Shown here piece by piece: positions 25,154 to 33,095 of a stretch of DNA of 37,536 nt. The translations under genes and the position numbers were made by a program. Position 1 is the first letter of the stretch. Every line of letters starts with the position of its first letter. Source of the DNA: Candidatus Puniceispirillum sp. (lineage in GTDB: Bacteria; Pseudomonadota; Alphaproteobacteria; Puniceispirillales; Puniceispirillaceae); the NCBI GenBank assembly GCA_028383305.1, contig JAOEVD010000022.1, positions 1-37,536 on the forward strand, given 5' to 3'. Below the pieces are notes generated by a model. It saw only the letters and a list, made by a program, of their open reading frames with translations, did no database searches and had not been told where the DNA came from.

Positions 25154-25372
25154 TCAATGCTTCCAGTTCTTATCCAGCTTCCGGAACATGCGTACGACAC
25201 TGAGGTTAATCACGTTCTCTGGCGGTCTAATGTCTTCCATAACGACCTTTGCGCCACAGTCATCACAGTAGGTTCCCCCATGATCATTAGGTCTTGAGCC
25301 ATCAAAGCACCAGTTGATTCTCTTGTGGATTATAATGATGTTCTCGGACCCGCATTTGTTACATTTGGTCAT
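25154..25372 (-). CDS. Small zinc-ribbon-like protein of the element
   Basis: A 72-residue protein with two Cys pairs, CNKC (residues 4-7) and CDDC (residues 36-39), spaced like a zinc ribbon. A basic HKRINWCFDG segment lies between them. Such small ribbons are common in phage and satellite genomes as DNA-binding or regulatory proteins. It lies between leader copy B and the large inverted repeat at 25484-25566. The ribosome site is weak (GGGG, about 11 bases upstream), so the start is moderately certain. The Cys pairs make the frame credible. Confidence 0.65.
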   Translation of the reverse strand: MTKCNKCGSENIIIIHKRINWCFDGSRPNDHGGTYCDDCGAKVVMEDIRPPENVINLSVVRMFRKLDKNWKH

Positions 25373-25483
25373 GTTATGAAGAGCCCCAGCCTGCCTAAAG
25401 AAACGACCGCCAGCCTAAAGGCACGACAAAAACAGACCAAATGATACTGCTGGTGGAGCTATGGCCTTTGGTGATCTTCGATA

Positions 25484-25566
25484 GTGTAGGGCGTGTAGGG
25501 TAAAACCCTTATTATTCTAGAGTAATGTTCTAGATAAGTTAGGTCTTAGCCCTACACTGCCTACAC
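25484..25566. repeat. Long imperfect inverted repeat (possible origin or terminator)
   Basis: A 17-base arm at 25484-25500 (GTGTAGGGCGTGTAGGG) pairs with 25550-25566 at 15 of 17 positions around a 49-base AT-rich loop. The loop holds two TCTAGA palindromes at 25515-25520 and 25529-25534. Each arm contains GTGTAGG-type tandem units. It lies 20 bp beyond the primase stop. It could be a replication origin, a strong terminator or both. Confidence 0.6.
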
Positions 25567-25586
25567 TCTTTTGCTGCCTTTAGAGG

Positions 25587-26987
25587 TCAAAAAAGGTTGT
25601 TTTTTACAGTAACAACATCCTTGTAAAACACACCTGCATTAGACCTTGTCTTCAGCAACCCTCGCTCTTGCATACGTTTACTAAAGATTTGCTGACTGAT
25701 TGTGTCGTTATCTCCATTGAGCTGACACCAGCCACAATAGTGGTCATAGAGTTCCCTTGCAGACACCTTGGAGCCCTTTTGTTCTCTTGTGCATTCATCA
25801 AGAAAGCGTGTCGGTAGATCATTGTCGTATCTGTATTGATCAACCTGCTCATCTATGGCCTTGCAAGGGCCAAGACCAGTTGAGCCGCTGGCAGCAAGAG
25901 CTCTGTGATAGGCTACCGCTCCTTCTACTAACCACACAAGGATACCACCGCGCTCCTGCCAGAGCTTGTCTGGCAAGTTGCTGTCGCGCTCATCATTGGC
26001 AAAGCGTTGGTTAAAGGGGATAACCTTGATCCGTCGCCAGAACCCGAATGACCCATCCCCTACAAAAGGCAGCTGGTTTACAAGGAACCAGAGCTTGAAC
26101 TGGGGCTGGAAACTGAAGCTTTCCCCATGCAGCTTTGCGCCTTGCAGTACAGCATCTCCGGTTAGTTGTTTGATGAGGTCTTCTCTGAACTTGCGGGTAC
26201 TGTCAGCCTCTGATGCCAGCGCAAGGCGCATGCCCTTAAGCTTGCCGACAGCCTCCATGGAGCGGACGTCGGATGCTTTGCCGTAAAGGAATGTATTGAA
26301 GCTGGCTGTCGTGCTGTAATCATTCATGATCCTCGAGACGACCTCGATTAGCGTTGATTTCCCGTTTGCTCCGGTGCCGAGAGCCGCAAAGAGAACCTGC
26401 TCGCTTGTCGAGCCGGTAAGGCTGTAGCCAAGAGCCCGCTGCACCCAGTCAATCAGCTCTTTGTCGTGACCGAAGATTTGCCCGACAAACGTCTTGAAGA
26501 GGGGTGCCTTCGCATGGGGGTCGTAATCAACATTGATAATCTTGCTGACATAGTCTTTTGAGGTGCGCCCCAATAACTGACCGCTGGTCAGATCGATGAT
26601 GCCATTGAGGCAGTTTATCTGGGTTTTGTTCTTGTCGAAATCACTAAGCCTAACCTGAATATCTTCATGTTTGCATGCCATATTGATCATCGACCTGATC
26701 TTTGCCTCGCTCTGGGAGGTAAGTGACCACTTTCTGAGGTCGTTAGCCTCTGCTTCAGCTGCGGCATGTCTTGCTTCGCTCTGGATCTTGAGAACCGTCT
26801 TGCGGGCAAGGTTGAAGATGTCTGCGCGGGAAACGGGTTTCCAGCGGTTATCTGTCCATTTGAACACTGCTCCGGATGAGGTGGACCTTATGTAATCTTT
26901 ATGCTGGTCGATAAACCTCTCCATATTGCCGAGATCGGTACATGGGAAGGTTTGAGGGGTGTTTTGGTTTGATGTTTGATTTGTCAT
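25587..26987 (-). CDS. Phage/satellite primase-helicase (D5/P4 type, superfamily 3 ATPase)
   Basis: From the ATG at 26987 (AAAGGAGAC ribosome site) the protein has about 466 residues. The frame stays open another 72 codons upstream, but that part overlaps regulatory repeats and is unlikely to be translated. The N-terminal part (to about residue 190) is a D5-N-like domain. The SF3 helicase core follows with Walker A GTGANGKST, an acidic LALASEAD Walker B-like strand and the sensor Asn in WFLVNQLP. It ends with a winged-helix-like region. Such proteins unwind the element's origin in phage satellites and plasmids. The N-terminal prim-pol/TOPRIM domain of full P4 primases is absent, so it may rely on host primase. 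It is the largest gene of the element. Confidence 0.9.
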   Translation of the reverse strand: MTNQTSNQNTPQTFPCTDLGNMERFIDQHKDYIRSTSSGAVFKWTDNRWKPVSRADIFNLARKTVLKIQSEARHAAAEAEANDLRKWSLTSQSEAKIRSMINMACKHEDIQVRLSDFDKNKTQINCLNGIIDLTSGQLLGRTSKDYVSKIINVDYDPHAKAPLFKTFVGQIFGHDKELIDWVQRALGYSLTGSTSEQVLFAALGTGANGKSTLIEVVSRIMNDYSTTASFNTFLYGKASDVRSMEAVGKLKGMRLALASEADSTRKFREDLIKQLTGDAVLQGAKLHGESFSFQPQFKLWFLVNQLPFVGDGSFGFWRRIKVIPFNQRFANDERDSNLPDKLWQERGGILVWLVEGAVAYHRALAASGSTGLGPCKAIDEQVDQYRYDNDLPTRFLDECTREQKGSKVSARELYDHYCGWCQLNGDNDTISQQIFSKRMQERGLLKTRSNAGVFYKDVVTVKNNLF

Positions 26988-27026
26988 TATTGTCTCCTTT
27001 CCTCCACAGCCATCGTGGCGGTGGCG

Positions 27027-27041
27027 CACACACTGTGTGTG
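27027..27041. promoter_or_regulatory. Perfect palindrome upstream of the primase gene
   Basis: CACACACTGTGTGTG is a perfect inverted repeat (7-bp arms, 1-base centre) 39 bp before the primase ATG. The position suits a repressor operator. No regulator gene is recognised in the element. Confidence 0.45.
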
Positions 27042-27157
27042 TTCTAGGTGGACACAAAACTTAGCGTTGATTTCATTGGATAAAATGGTACCGAAAGATG
27101 CGCAAGTATCTTTCAAAGAAAGACCCCTACACGCAATAATATTCTGATTTGGATGTG

Positions 27158-27180
27158 GATTTGTCACACGATTTGTCACA
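27158..27180. promoter_or_regulatory. Iteron-like tandem repeats upstream of the primase gene
   Basis: GATTTGTCACA occurs twice with a 12-bp period (27158-27168 and 27170-27180). A third TTGTCAC lies inverted at 27237-27243, and CAGTTC/GAACTG arms (27179-27184, 27194-27199) overlap the second copy. One-helical-turn spacing suits an initiator or regulator protein binding the same DNA face. The 26988-27296 stretch otherwise holds no gene. Confidence 0.5.
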
Positions 27181-27250
27181 GTTCGCCCAGATAGAACTGG
27201 CAAAACCTCAAGGAATCCGCTAGTTTTGGATTCTTAGGTGACAAGGGACA

Positions 27251-27296
27251 GATAAATGGCCTGTCCTTGTTAATCTATTGATAACATGAAGTAAAA

Positions 27297-27310
<14 letters not shown>
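27251..27310. repeat. Attachment-site repeat 3 (tRNA-proximal)
   Basis: Direct-repeat partner of 19050-19109 (57 of 60 identical). It ends in the core ATGGTGCACTCGACA, which is the last part of the tRNA-Arg gene. From 27296 rightward it also matches the half-tRNA copy at 20320-20365 for 46 bp, so this junction combines both repeat types. Confidence 0.8.
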
Positions 27311-27373
<63 letters not shown>

Positions 27374-27585
27374 ATCTTTGGTACGGCACTGGTTCATGGG
27401 CGGGGCAATTCATCCCGCTATCAAGCCAAAATCAGAATGGTTTTCTTCTATACTGACTTTGCACCCGTGCCAAGGGGGTAATGATGTATCTTTGCTGGCA
27501 TCATGGTTTTGCCTCTGGCGGTTACGCCGATGTCATATGCCGATCATATGCCAGTCACATGCCCCCAAACATGGCTTATATCAGC

Positions 27586-28557
27586 CTATTTTGTCAGGCT
27601 CAGAAACACATCCTCAAGGTCGGGTTCGGCGGTGCTGATATCGCTCACCTCAAATCCGGCAAGCCGTACTTTATGCAAAATATCAACCGCATTGCTTGTC
27701 GCCGGGTCAAAGCTGATCGACAGCCGGCCATCACGCCATTGCGCGCCAAGCGTGCCAAGCGAGTCGGGCAGTGGCAGCGGCGGCGCTGTTTTCAGGCTGA
27801 GATGAAGTGTTTTCTGGCCAGCCGAGGCCAATAGATCGGCCTTGGTTTTTGCCGCAATAATTTCGCCCTTGTTAATGATGGCGATGCGGTCGCATAAGGC
27901 TTCAGCTTCTTCAAGATAATGCGTTGTCAGCACCACCGTTACGCCGGCTTGGTTCAGGCTTTTGATACTGTCCCATAACCGTTGACGAAGCGCGACATCA
28001 ACACCGGCGGTTGGTTCGTCCAAAACCAGAATTGGCGGGCGATGCACCATTGCCTTGCCAACCAAAAGCCGTCGGCGCATGCCGCCTGAAAGCCGCCGCG
28101 AATAGAAATCAGCCTGTTCGGTTAGGCCCACCATTTCCAAAATCTCATCCGTATGGCGTTCGGCCTTTGGCACGCCAAATAGCCCTGCCATCATATCTAA
28201 AGTTTCGCGCGGGGTGAAAAAGGCATCAATATTTAATTCTTGCGGTACAATGCCGATATTGGCGCGCGATTGTCGCGGATTGGCATCAATATCCGTTTCC
28301 CATATCGAAATGCTGCCGCTGGTTTTCACCACCGTTCCCGCCATGATATTGATAAAGGTCGATTTGCCAGCGCCATTCGGCCCCAAAAGCCCGAAAATAC
28401 AGCCAATTGGCACTTCGACATCAATTGATTTCAAGGCATGATGCGCGCGTCCACCAGCATCATAAATCTTGTTCACATTGCGGGCTTCGATCGCCAGCCC
28501 AGAATCGGGGCTGTAAGTAAAGCCGGCAGTCGGAATGACGGTATTTTGCGATGTCAT
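27586..28557 (-). CDS. ABC transporter ATP-binding protein (DrrA/CcmA-like, ABC-2 exporter type)
   Basis: About 323 residues from the ATG at 28557 (the frame extends to a TTG at 28587). It has all nucleotide-binding motifs: Walker A GPNGAGKST, a Q-loop region, the signature LSGGMRRR, Walker B ILVLDEPTAGVD and the switch His in TTHYLEEAE. It is followed by the C-terminal extension typical of ABC-2 exporter ATPases for drugs or polysaccharides. Such genes are normally followed at once by an ABC-2 permease. Here the next feature downstream is the tRNA-Arg gene 213 bp away, so the partner lies elsewhere or was lost when the element region formed. Confidence 0.93.
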   Translation of the reverse strand: MTSQNTVIPTAGFTYSPDSGLAIEARNVNKIYDAGGRAHHALKSIDVEVPIGCIFGLLGPNGAGKSTFINIMAGTVVKTSGSISIWETDIDANPRQSRANIGIVPQELNIDAFFTPRETLDMMAGLFGVPKAERHTDEILEMVGLTEQADFYSRRLSGGMRRRLLVGKAMVHRPPILVLDEPTAGVDVALRQRLWDSIKSLNQAGVTVVLTTHYLEEAEALCDRIAIINKGEIIAAKTKADLLASAGQKTLHLSLKTAPPLPLPDSLGTLGAQWRDGRLSISFDPATSNAVDILHKVRLAGFEVSDISTAEPDLEDVFLSLTK

Positions 28558-28785
28558 GTAGGCTGCCTTTTTGATGTGAAAGCCCAAAGGGAGCCCGCTC
28601 GGAAGATATAGGCTGTTATGATGCGGGCGGCAAGGGGGGCAAAGAATCTTCGCTGGCCAATGCCGGTTACAATTGCATCAATCGGAAAGCCGCTATAGGT
28701 TAGCAAATACGGATCGCGCTATCTGATTGAGGCGCACCGCAAACAGATTTTGGCCGTAACTCCATATGATGCGAATGAGGATATC

Positions 28786-28986
28786 ATGACCCCGAACAAG
28801 GCTGGCACGAAGGCTGATCAGTCAGCCGCTTCATCATCAAATGTAATTGTTACAAACCAGTCGCGGGTGGCCTGTAATGGTGGTGGTGGCCCGCTTGGCC
28901 ATCCACAGGTATGGTTGACGCTTGGCACCGATGGCAAGGTGACTTGCCCTTATTGTTCTTGCGCATTTGTTGCGGTGGCCGAATAG
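28786..28986 (+). CDS. Small zf-CHCC zinc-finger protein (NDUFS6-like)
   Basis: From the ATG at 28786 (GAGG 6 bases upstream) a 66-residue protein carries the zf-CHCC pattern Cys30, His39, Cys54, Cys57, with the typical core GGGGPLGHPQVWLTL and VTCPYC. The family is related to the C-terminal zinc finger of the mitochondrial complex I subunit NDUFS6 and is widespread in alphaproteobacteria. The frame extends 12 codons upstream to a TTG, but without a better ribosome site. It precedes polA by 144 bp on the same strand. Confidence 0.85.
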   Translation: MTPNKAGTKADQSAASSSNVIVTNQSRVACNGGGGPLGHPQVWLTLGTDGKVTCPYCSCAFVAVAE

Positions 28987-29130
28987 CGATTTTGGCCAGA
29001 TAACTGTTTCGGCCAAACAAGTGTTGTTGGCTAAATAACAGTTTTGATACGGGCGCTAGGGCGATTGAAATGCCATTTGTGGCGATGAAGGCGACCAATA
29101 TCTTGGCCAGCTTTTGAATTGTAGGGCGAT

Positions 29131-32034
29131 ATGAGTGAAAAAGGCAGATTGGTACTGGTTGACGGGTCGGGATATATTTTCCGTGCCTTTCACGCCCTGC
29201 CACCCATGACACGCCGCGATGGCACGCCGGTCAATGCGGTTTATGGCTTTACCGCCATGCTAATGAAGCTGATCGATGATCTGCAGCCTGATCATGTTGC
29301 CGTGGTGTTTGATGTTGCGCGCAAAACTTTTCGCTCGGATATCTATCCCGAATATAAGGCCAATCGGTCAGACCCGCCCGAAGATCTTGTGCCGCAATTT
29401 GCGCTGGTGCGTGCCGCAACCAAGGCGCTAAGCCTGCCCCTTCTCGAAGCGCCCGGATTTGAAGCGGATGATTTGATCGCAACCTATGCACGGCTTGGCG
29501 AGGATGCCGGACTTGCGACGCTTATTGTGTCGTCAGACAAGGATTTGATGCAGCTGGTGCGCGGTGATGTCACCATGCTTGACCCGATGAAACAGCGCCG
29601 TATTGGGGCTGATGAAGTGTTCGAGCGGTTTGGTGTTGCGCCGGAAAAAGTAATTGATGTGCAGGCCTTGGCTGGTGATTCAACCGATAATGTGCCGGGG
29701 GTGCCGGGCATTGGTATCAAAACCGCGGCTGAATTGATTCAAACTTTTGGTGATCTTGATAATTTATTGGCAAATGCGGCAACGATCAAACAGCCAAAAC
29801 GCCGGGAAAATCTGATTAATTTTGCTGGGCAGGCGCGGATATCACGCCAGCTTGTGATGCTTCGTGATGATGCGCCAATGCCGCTTGAGCTATCCGCATT
29901 ATCGACACCGCAGCGCGACATGGATCTATTGACGGCTTTCCTGAAAGACCAGGAATTCAACCGCTTGCTTGTTCGCATTGGTGCCGATGCTGGAAATGCC
30001 AATGGGAATGCCAATAGGAATGGAAAAAAATTGGGCGGTGCGGTGCGGTCGATGGCATCCAACCCGTCACCATCAGATAAAACCAATCCTACGCCATCAA
30101 CTGGTCATGCTGCCGCACCTGACGCTGTGACGGGGGCGAGCCAACCTGTTGATGTTGATTACCAGCTTATTACCGATGTTGACGGGCTTGCTGCCTTTCT
30201 GGCGGCGGCAAAAGCTCAGGGTTTTCTGGCGGTCGATACGGAAACAACTGGCCTGAATGCGGCAGCGGCCGATTTGGTTGGCGTGTCGATGGCCTTGGCG
30301 CCTGGCAAGGCTTGCTATGTGCCGCTTCGTCATGGCATGGTTACAAAGGAAATTGGTGACGCGCAGGGCGGGCTTGATTTTTTAGCCGAGGCACCGGTTG
30401 CCTATGAACAAATCGGCTTTGAAACGGCGATGTCGTTGTTGCGGCCAATATTCGAAGATCCGGCCATTTTGAAAATTGGCCATAATCTGAAATATGATTC
30501 GCATATTCTGCTTTGGCCGCGTAATGGCGGGATAAAGCTTTCGCCAGTTGATGACACAATGTGTCTTTCCTATGTTCTGGATGGCGGGCGTGTTGGCGGC
30601 CATTCAATGGATCATCTGGCAAAACATTGGCTGGATTATAACACGATTAAATTTTCCGATGTGTGCGGCAAGGGGGCAAAGCAGGTTCCCTTTGGCACGC
30701 TTAAGCCCGAGGCGGCCTTGGGTTACGCCGCTGAAGATGCTGATATCACGCTTCGTCTTTGGCAGTTATTCAAGCCGCGCCTTGGGGCTGAACAGGTTGC
30801 GTCGGTTTATGAAAGGCTGGAACGTCCGCTTATTCCGATCCTTGCCGAAATGGAAGCAAGCGGCGTCACCGTTGACCGGACTATTCTGGCACGCATGTCG
30901 AATGATTTTGCCAAACGCATGGCCGTGTTTCAAACTGAGATTCACCAGCTTGCCGGTGAAGAATTCAATATTGCCTCACCAAAGCAGCTTGGCGAAATCC
31001 TATTTGAAAAAATGGGGTTTGAGGGCGGTAAAAAAGCCAAAACAGGTGCTTTTTCCACCTCGGCAGATGTTTTGGAAGATCTTGCCACTTCGGGTGTTGA
31101 AATTGCCGCCAAGGTTCTTGAATGGCGGCATTGGGCAAAATTGAAATCGACCTATGCTGATGCGCTTGTCGAGTCAATCCTTGCCACAACAGGGCGGGTT
31201 CATACCTCATTTTCGATGGTTGGTGCCAACACTGGCCGCCTGTCATCATCTGATCCGAATGTGCAAAATATTCCAATCCGAACCGCCGAAGGCCGACAAA
31301 TCCGCACCGCCTTTATCGCGGCAGATGGCCATAAACTGATCTCGGCTGACTATTCGCAAATCGAATTGCGGCTTGTCGCGCATGTGGCGCAGGAAACCAC
31401 CATGATCGAGGCGTTTCGCGCTGGCATTGATATTCATGCGCGAACCGCATCCGAGGTATTTGGCGTGCCGCTTGACCAGATGGATAGCGAAACCAGACGC
31501 CGCGCAAAGGCCATTAATTTTGGCATTATTTACGGTATTTCGGCCTTTGGACTGGCGCGCCAGCTGGGCATTTCACGCGGCGAGGCGAGTGATTATATCA
31601 CGGCCTATTTCAAAAATTTTCCGGGCATCAGGGATTATATGGAACGGATCAAGGTTTCGGCGCGCGAAGATGGGTTTGTCGAAACACTATTCGGGCGGCG
31701 CATTCACATTTCGGGCTTTTCGGGTGGTAATCAGGCGATGCGCGGCTTTGCTGAACGCCAAGCGATCAATGCGCCGATTCAAGGCAGTGCTGCCGATATT
31801 ATCAAACGGGCAATGATTCGCATTCCCGCAGCGTTAAAAGCGGCTGGGTTAAGCGCAACAATGCTTCTTCAAGTGCATGATGAATTGATCTTTGAGGCTC
31901 CCGAAGCCGAGGCTGAGGCCACCAAGGCGTTGATTACATCGGTTATGGAAAATGCGGCTGACCCTGTTTTGACATTGGCGGTGCCAATTGTGGCTGAGGC
32001 GGGGATCGCCGATAGCTGGGCCGACGCCCATTAA
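29131..32034 (+). CDS. polA: DNA polymerase I
   Basis: The 967-residue protein has all three domains. The N-terminal 5'-3' nuclease (about 1-290) includes LVDGSGYIFRAFHALPP and the helix-hairpin-helix VPGVPGIGIKTA. The proofreading 3'-5' exonuclease looks active, with DTETTGL near residue 369 and YAAEDADIT later. The polymerase has motif A DYSQIELR near 739, motif B RRRAKAINFGIIYG near 789 and motif C QVHDE near 914. A low-complexity linker rich in Asn, Gly, Ser and Pro (about 288-345) separates nuclease and exonuclease and begins with a short Asn-Gly/Ala repeat. It functions in Okazaki-fragment maturation and excision repair. The gene stands alone, and a hairpin overlaps its stop. Confidence 0.98.
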   Translation: MSEKGRLVLVDGSGYIFRAFHALPPMTRRDGTPVNAVYGFTAMLMKLIDDLQPDHVAVVFDVARKTFRSDIYPEYKANRSDPPEDLVPQFALVRAATKALSLPLLEAPGFEADDLIATYARLGEDAGLATLIVSSDKDLMQLVRGDVTMLDPMKQRRIGADEVFERFGVAPEKVIDVQALAGDSTDNVPGVPGIGIKTAAELIQTFGDLDNLLANAATIKQPKRRENLINFAGQARISRQLVMLRDDAPMPLELSALSTPQRDMDLLTAFLKDQEFNRLLVRIGADAGNANGNANRNGKKLGGAVRSMASNPSPSDKTNPTPSTGHAAAPDAVTGASQPVDVDYQLITDVDGLAAFLAAAKAQGFLAVDTETTGLNAAAADLVGVSMALAPGKACYVPLRHGMVTKEIGDAQGGLDFLAEAPVAYEQIGFETAMSLLRPIFEDPAILKIGHNLKYDSHILLWPRNGGIKLSPVDDTMCLSYVLDGGRVGGHSMDHLAKHWLDYNTIKFSDVCGKGAKQVPFGTLKPEAALGYAAEDADITLRLWQLFKPRLGAEQVASVYERLERPLIPILAEMEASGVTVDRTILARMSNDFAKRMAVFQTEIHQLAGEEFNIASPKQLGEILFEKMGFEGGKKAKTGAFSTSADVLEDLATSGVEIAAKVLEWRHWAKLKSTYADALVESILATTGRVHTSFSMVGANTGRLSSSDPNVQNIPIRTAEGRQIRTAFIAADGHKLISADYSQIELRLVAHVAQETTMIEAFRAGIDIHARTASEVFGVPLDQMDSETRRRAKAINFGIIYGISAFGLARQLGISRGEASDYITAYFKNFPGIRDYMERIKVSAREDGFVETLFGRRIHISGFSGGNQAMRGFAERQAINAPIQGSAADIIKRAMIRIPAALKAAGLSATMLLQVHDELIFEAPEAEAEATKALITSVMENAADPVLTLAVPIVAEAGIADSWADAH

Positions 32035-32050
32035 GGTCATTCTGGCCTTA
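32032..32050 (+). terminator. Hairpin at the polA stop codon
   Basis: TAAGGTC and GGCCTTA can form a 7-bp stem with one G-T pair around a 5-base loop, starting at the polA stop codon. No T-tract follows directly, so termination is possible but not certain. Confidence 0.35.
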
Positions 32051-32235
32051 TCATGCCGATTTTCTGCCCTATATTGGCCTTGATTTGCCCGCAGGGTCAA
32101 ACTCAATTGTGTTGATCCGCTGGCGATGGGCATGACTGGCCATGAACATGATGGGCCAATTCAGGCTTTTGCCAGTTTAGACTTTTGGCCGTTCAGATTT
32201 TGCCAGATCAGATTTTGTGGGAATGGGAGACCAAA

Positions 32236-32934
32236 ATGGCAGACCGTATTGCACTTGTTGATGATGATCAAAATATCCTGACATCAGTGTCCTTGACGCT
32301 CGAATCCGAAGGGTTTGAGGTCGATTGTTACCATGATGGTGAGGCGGCTTTGGTCGGGCTTGCCCGCAGGCCTGCCAATCTCGGTGTCTTTGACATCAAG
32401 ATGCCGCGCATGGACGGCATGGAGCTTTTGCAAAAGGTGCGGAGCCAGTCACAAATGCCGGTGATTTTCTTGACCAGCAAAGATGATGAGCTTGACGAGG
32501 CGCTTGGGCTTGGCATGGGAGCCGATGATTACATCACCAAGCCATTTTCCCAGCGTTTGCTGCTTGCGCGTATTCGTGCCGTGTTGCGGCGTGCCAGTGA
32601 CGGGGTGATGAAAACATCTGGCCCGAATATCATCCGTCTTGGCGAATTATTGATGGATCCAGACCGGCATTTATGTAGCTGGCGCGGTACTGAAGTTAAA
32701 TTAACCGTCACCGAATTTCTGATTTTGCAGGCGTTGGCGTCGCGCCCGGGCATGGTGAAAAACCGTGACCAGCTTATGGACGCCGCATATGGCGAGAGTA
32801 TTTTTCTGGATGACCGCACAATTGACAGCCATATCAAACGGCTGCGCCGCAAATTACGCGCCCATGATTCCGACTTTGACCAGATCGAAACGCTTTATGG
32901 AATTGGCTATAAATATAAAACATCTTCATCATAA
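32236..32934 (+). CDS. chvI: Response regulator, ChvI-type (OmpR family)
   Basis: About 232 residues from the ATG at 32236 (GGGAG site). The frame is open for 17 more codons, but receiver homology starts at [11 protein letters not shown]. The receiver has the acidic pocket Asp9-Asp10-Asp11, the phosphorylation site Asp53 in [10 protein letters not shown] and the conserved Lys in DDYITKPF. The C-terminal OmpR/PhoB winged helix includes [26 protein letters not shown] and [13 protein letters not shown]. The ChvI name rests on similarity in style and on the adjacent sensor kinase and rapZ, the usual alphaproteobacterial chvI-chvG neighbourhood. That pair responds to envelope or pH stress in rhizobia; its signal here is unknown. 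Confidence 0.9.
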   Translation: MADRIALVDDDQNILTSVSLTLESEGFEVDCYHDGEAALVGLARRPANLGVFDIKMPRMDGMELLQKVRSQSQMPVIFLTSKDDELDEALGLGMGADDYITKPFSQRLLLARIRAVLRRASDGVMKTSGPNIIRLGELLMDPDRHLCSWRGTEVKLTVTEFLILQALASRPGMVKNRDQLMDAAYGESIFLDDRTIDSHIKRLRRKLRAHDSDFDQIETLYGIGYKYKTSSS

Positions 32935-33095
32935 GGGTCGCGCCATACCGATGAAGGCTGCATAATGGCCGCATGATCGTTATGGTGCCTGATGATATTT
33001 ATGTTGATGGTGGGTTATAGTCAGGGAGCGGAATTATAGATACTTCGCGATGGCGTCGATTACTGGACTGGATTCGTGGCAAGGGTAGATGGCTT

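Noticed and set aside
26988-27203. 72-codon N-terminal extension of the primase-helicase
   Set aside because: It overlaps palindromes and iteron-like repeats and shows no domain. The ATG at 26987 has a far better ribosome site.
29995-30030. Tandem repeat inside polA
   Set aside because: It is a short in-frame Asn-Gly/Ala repeat in the interdomain linker, so ordinary linker variation is the likely cause.
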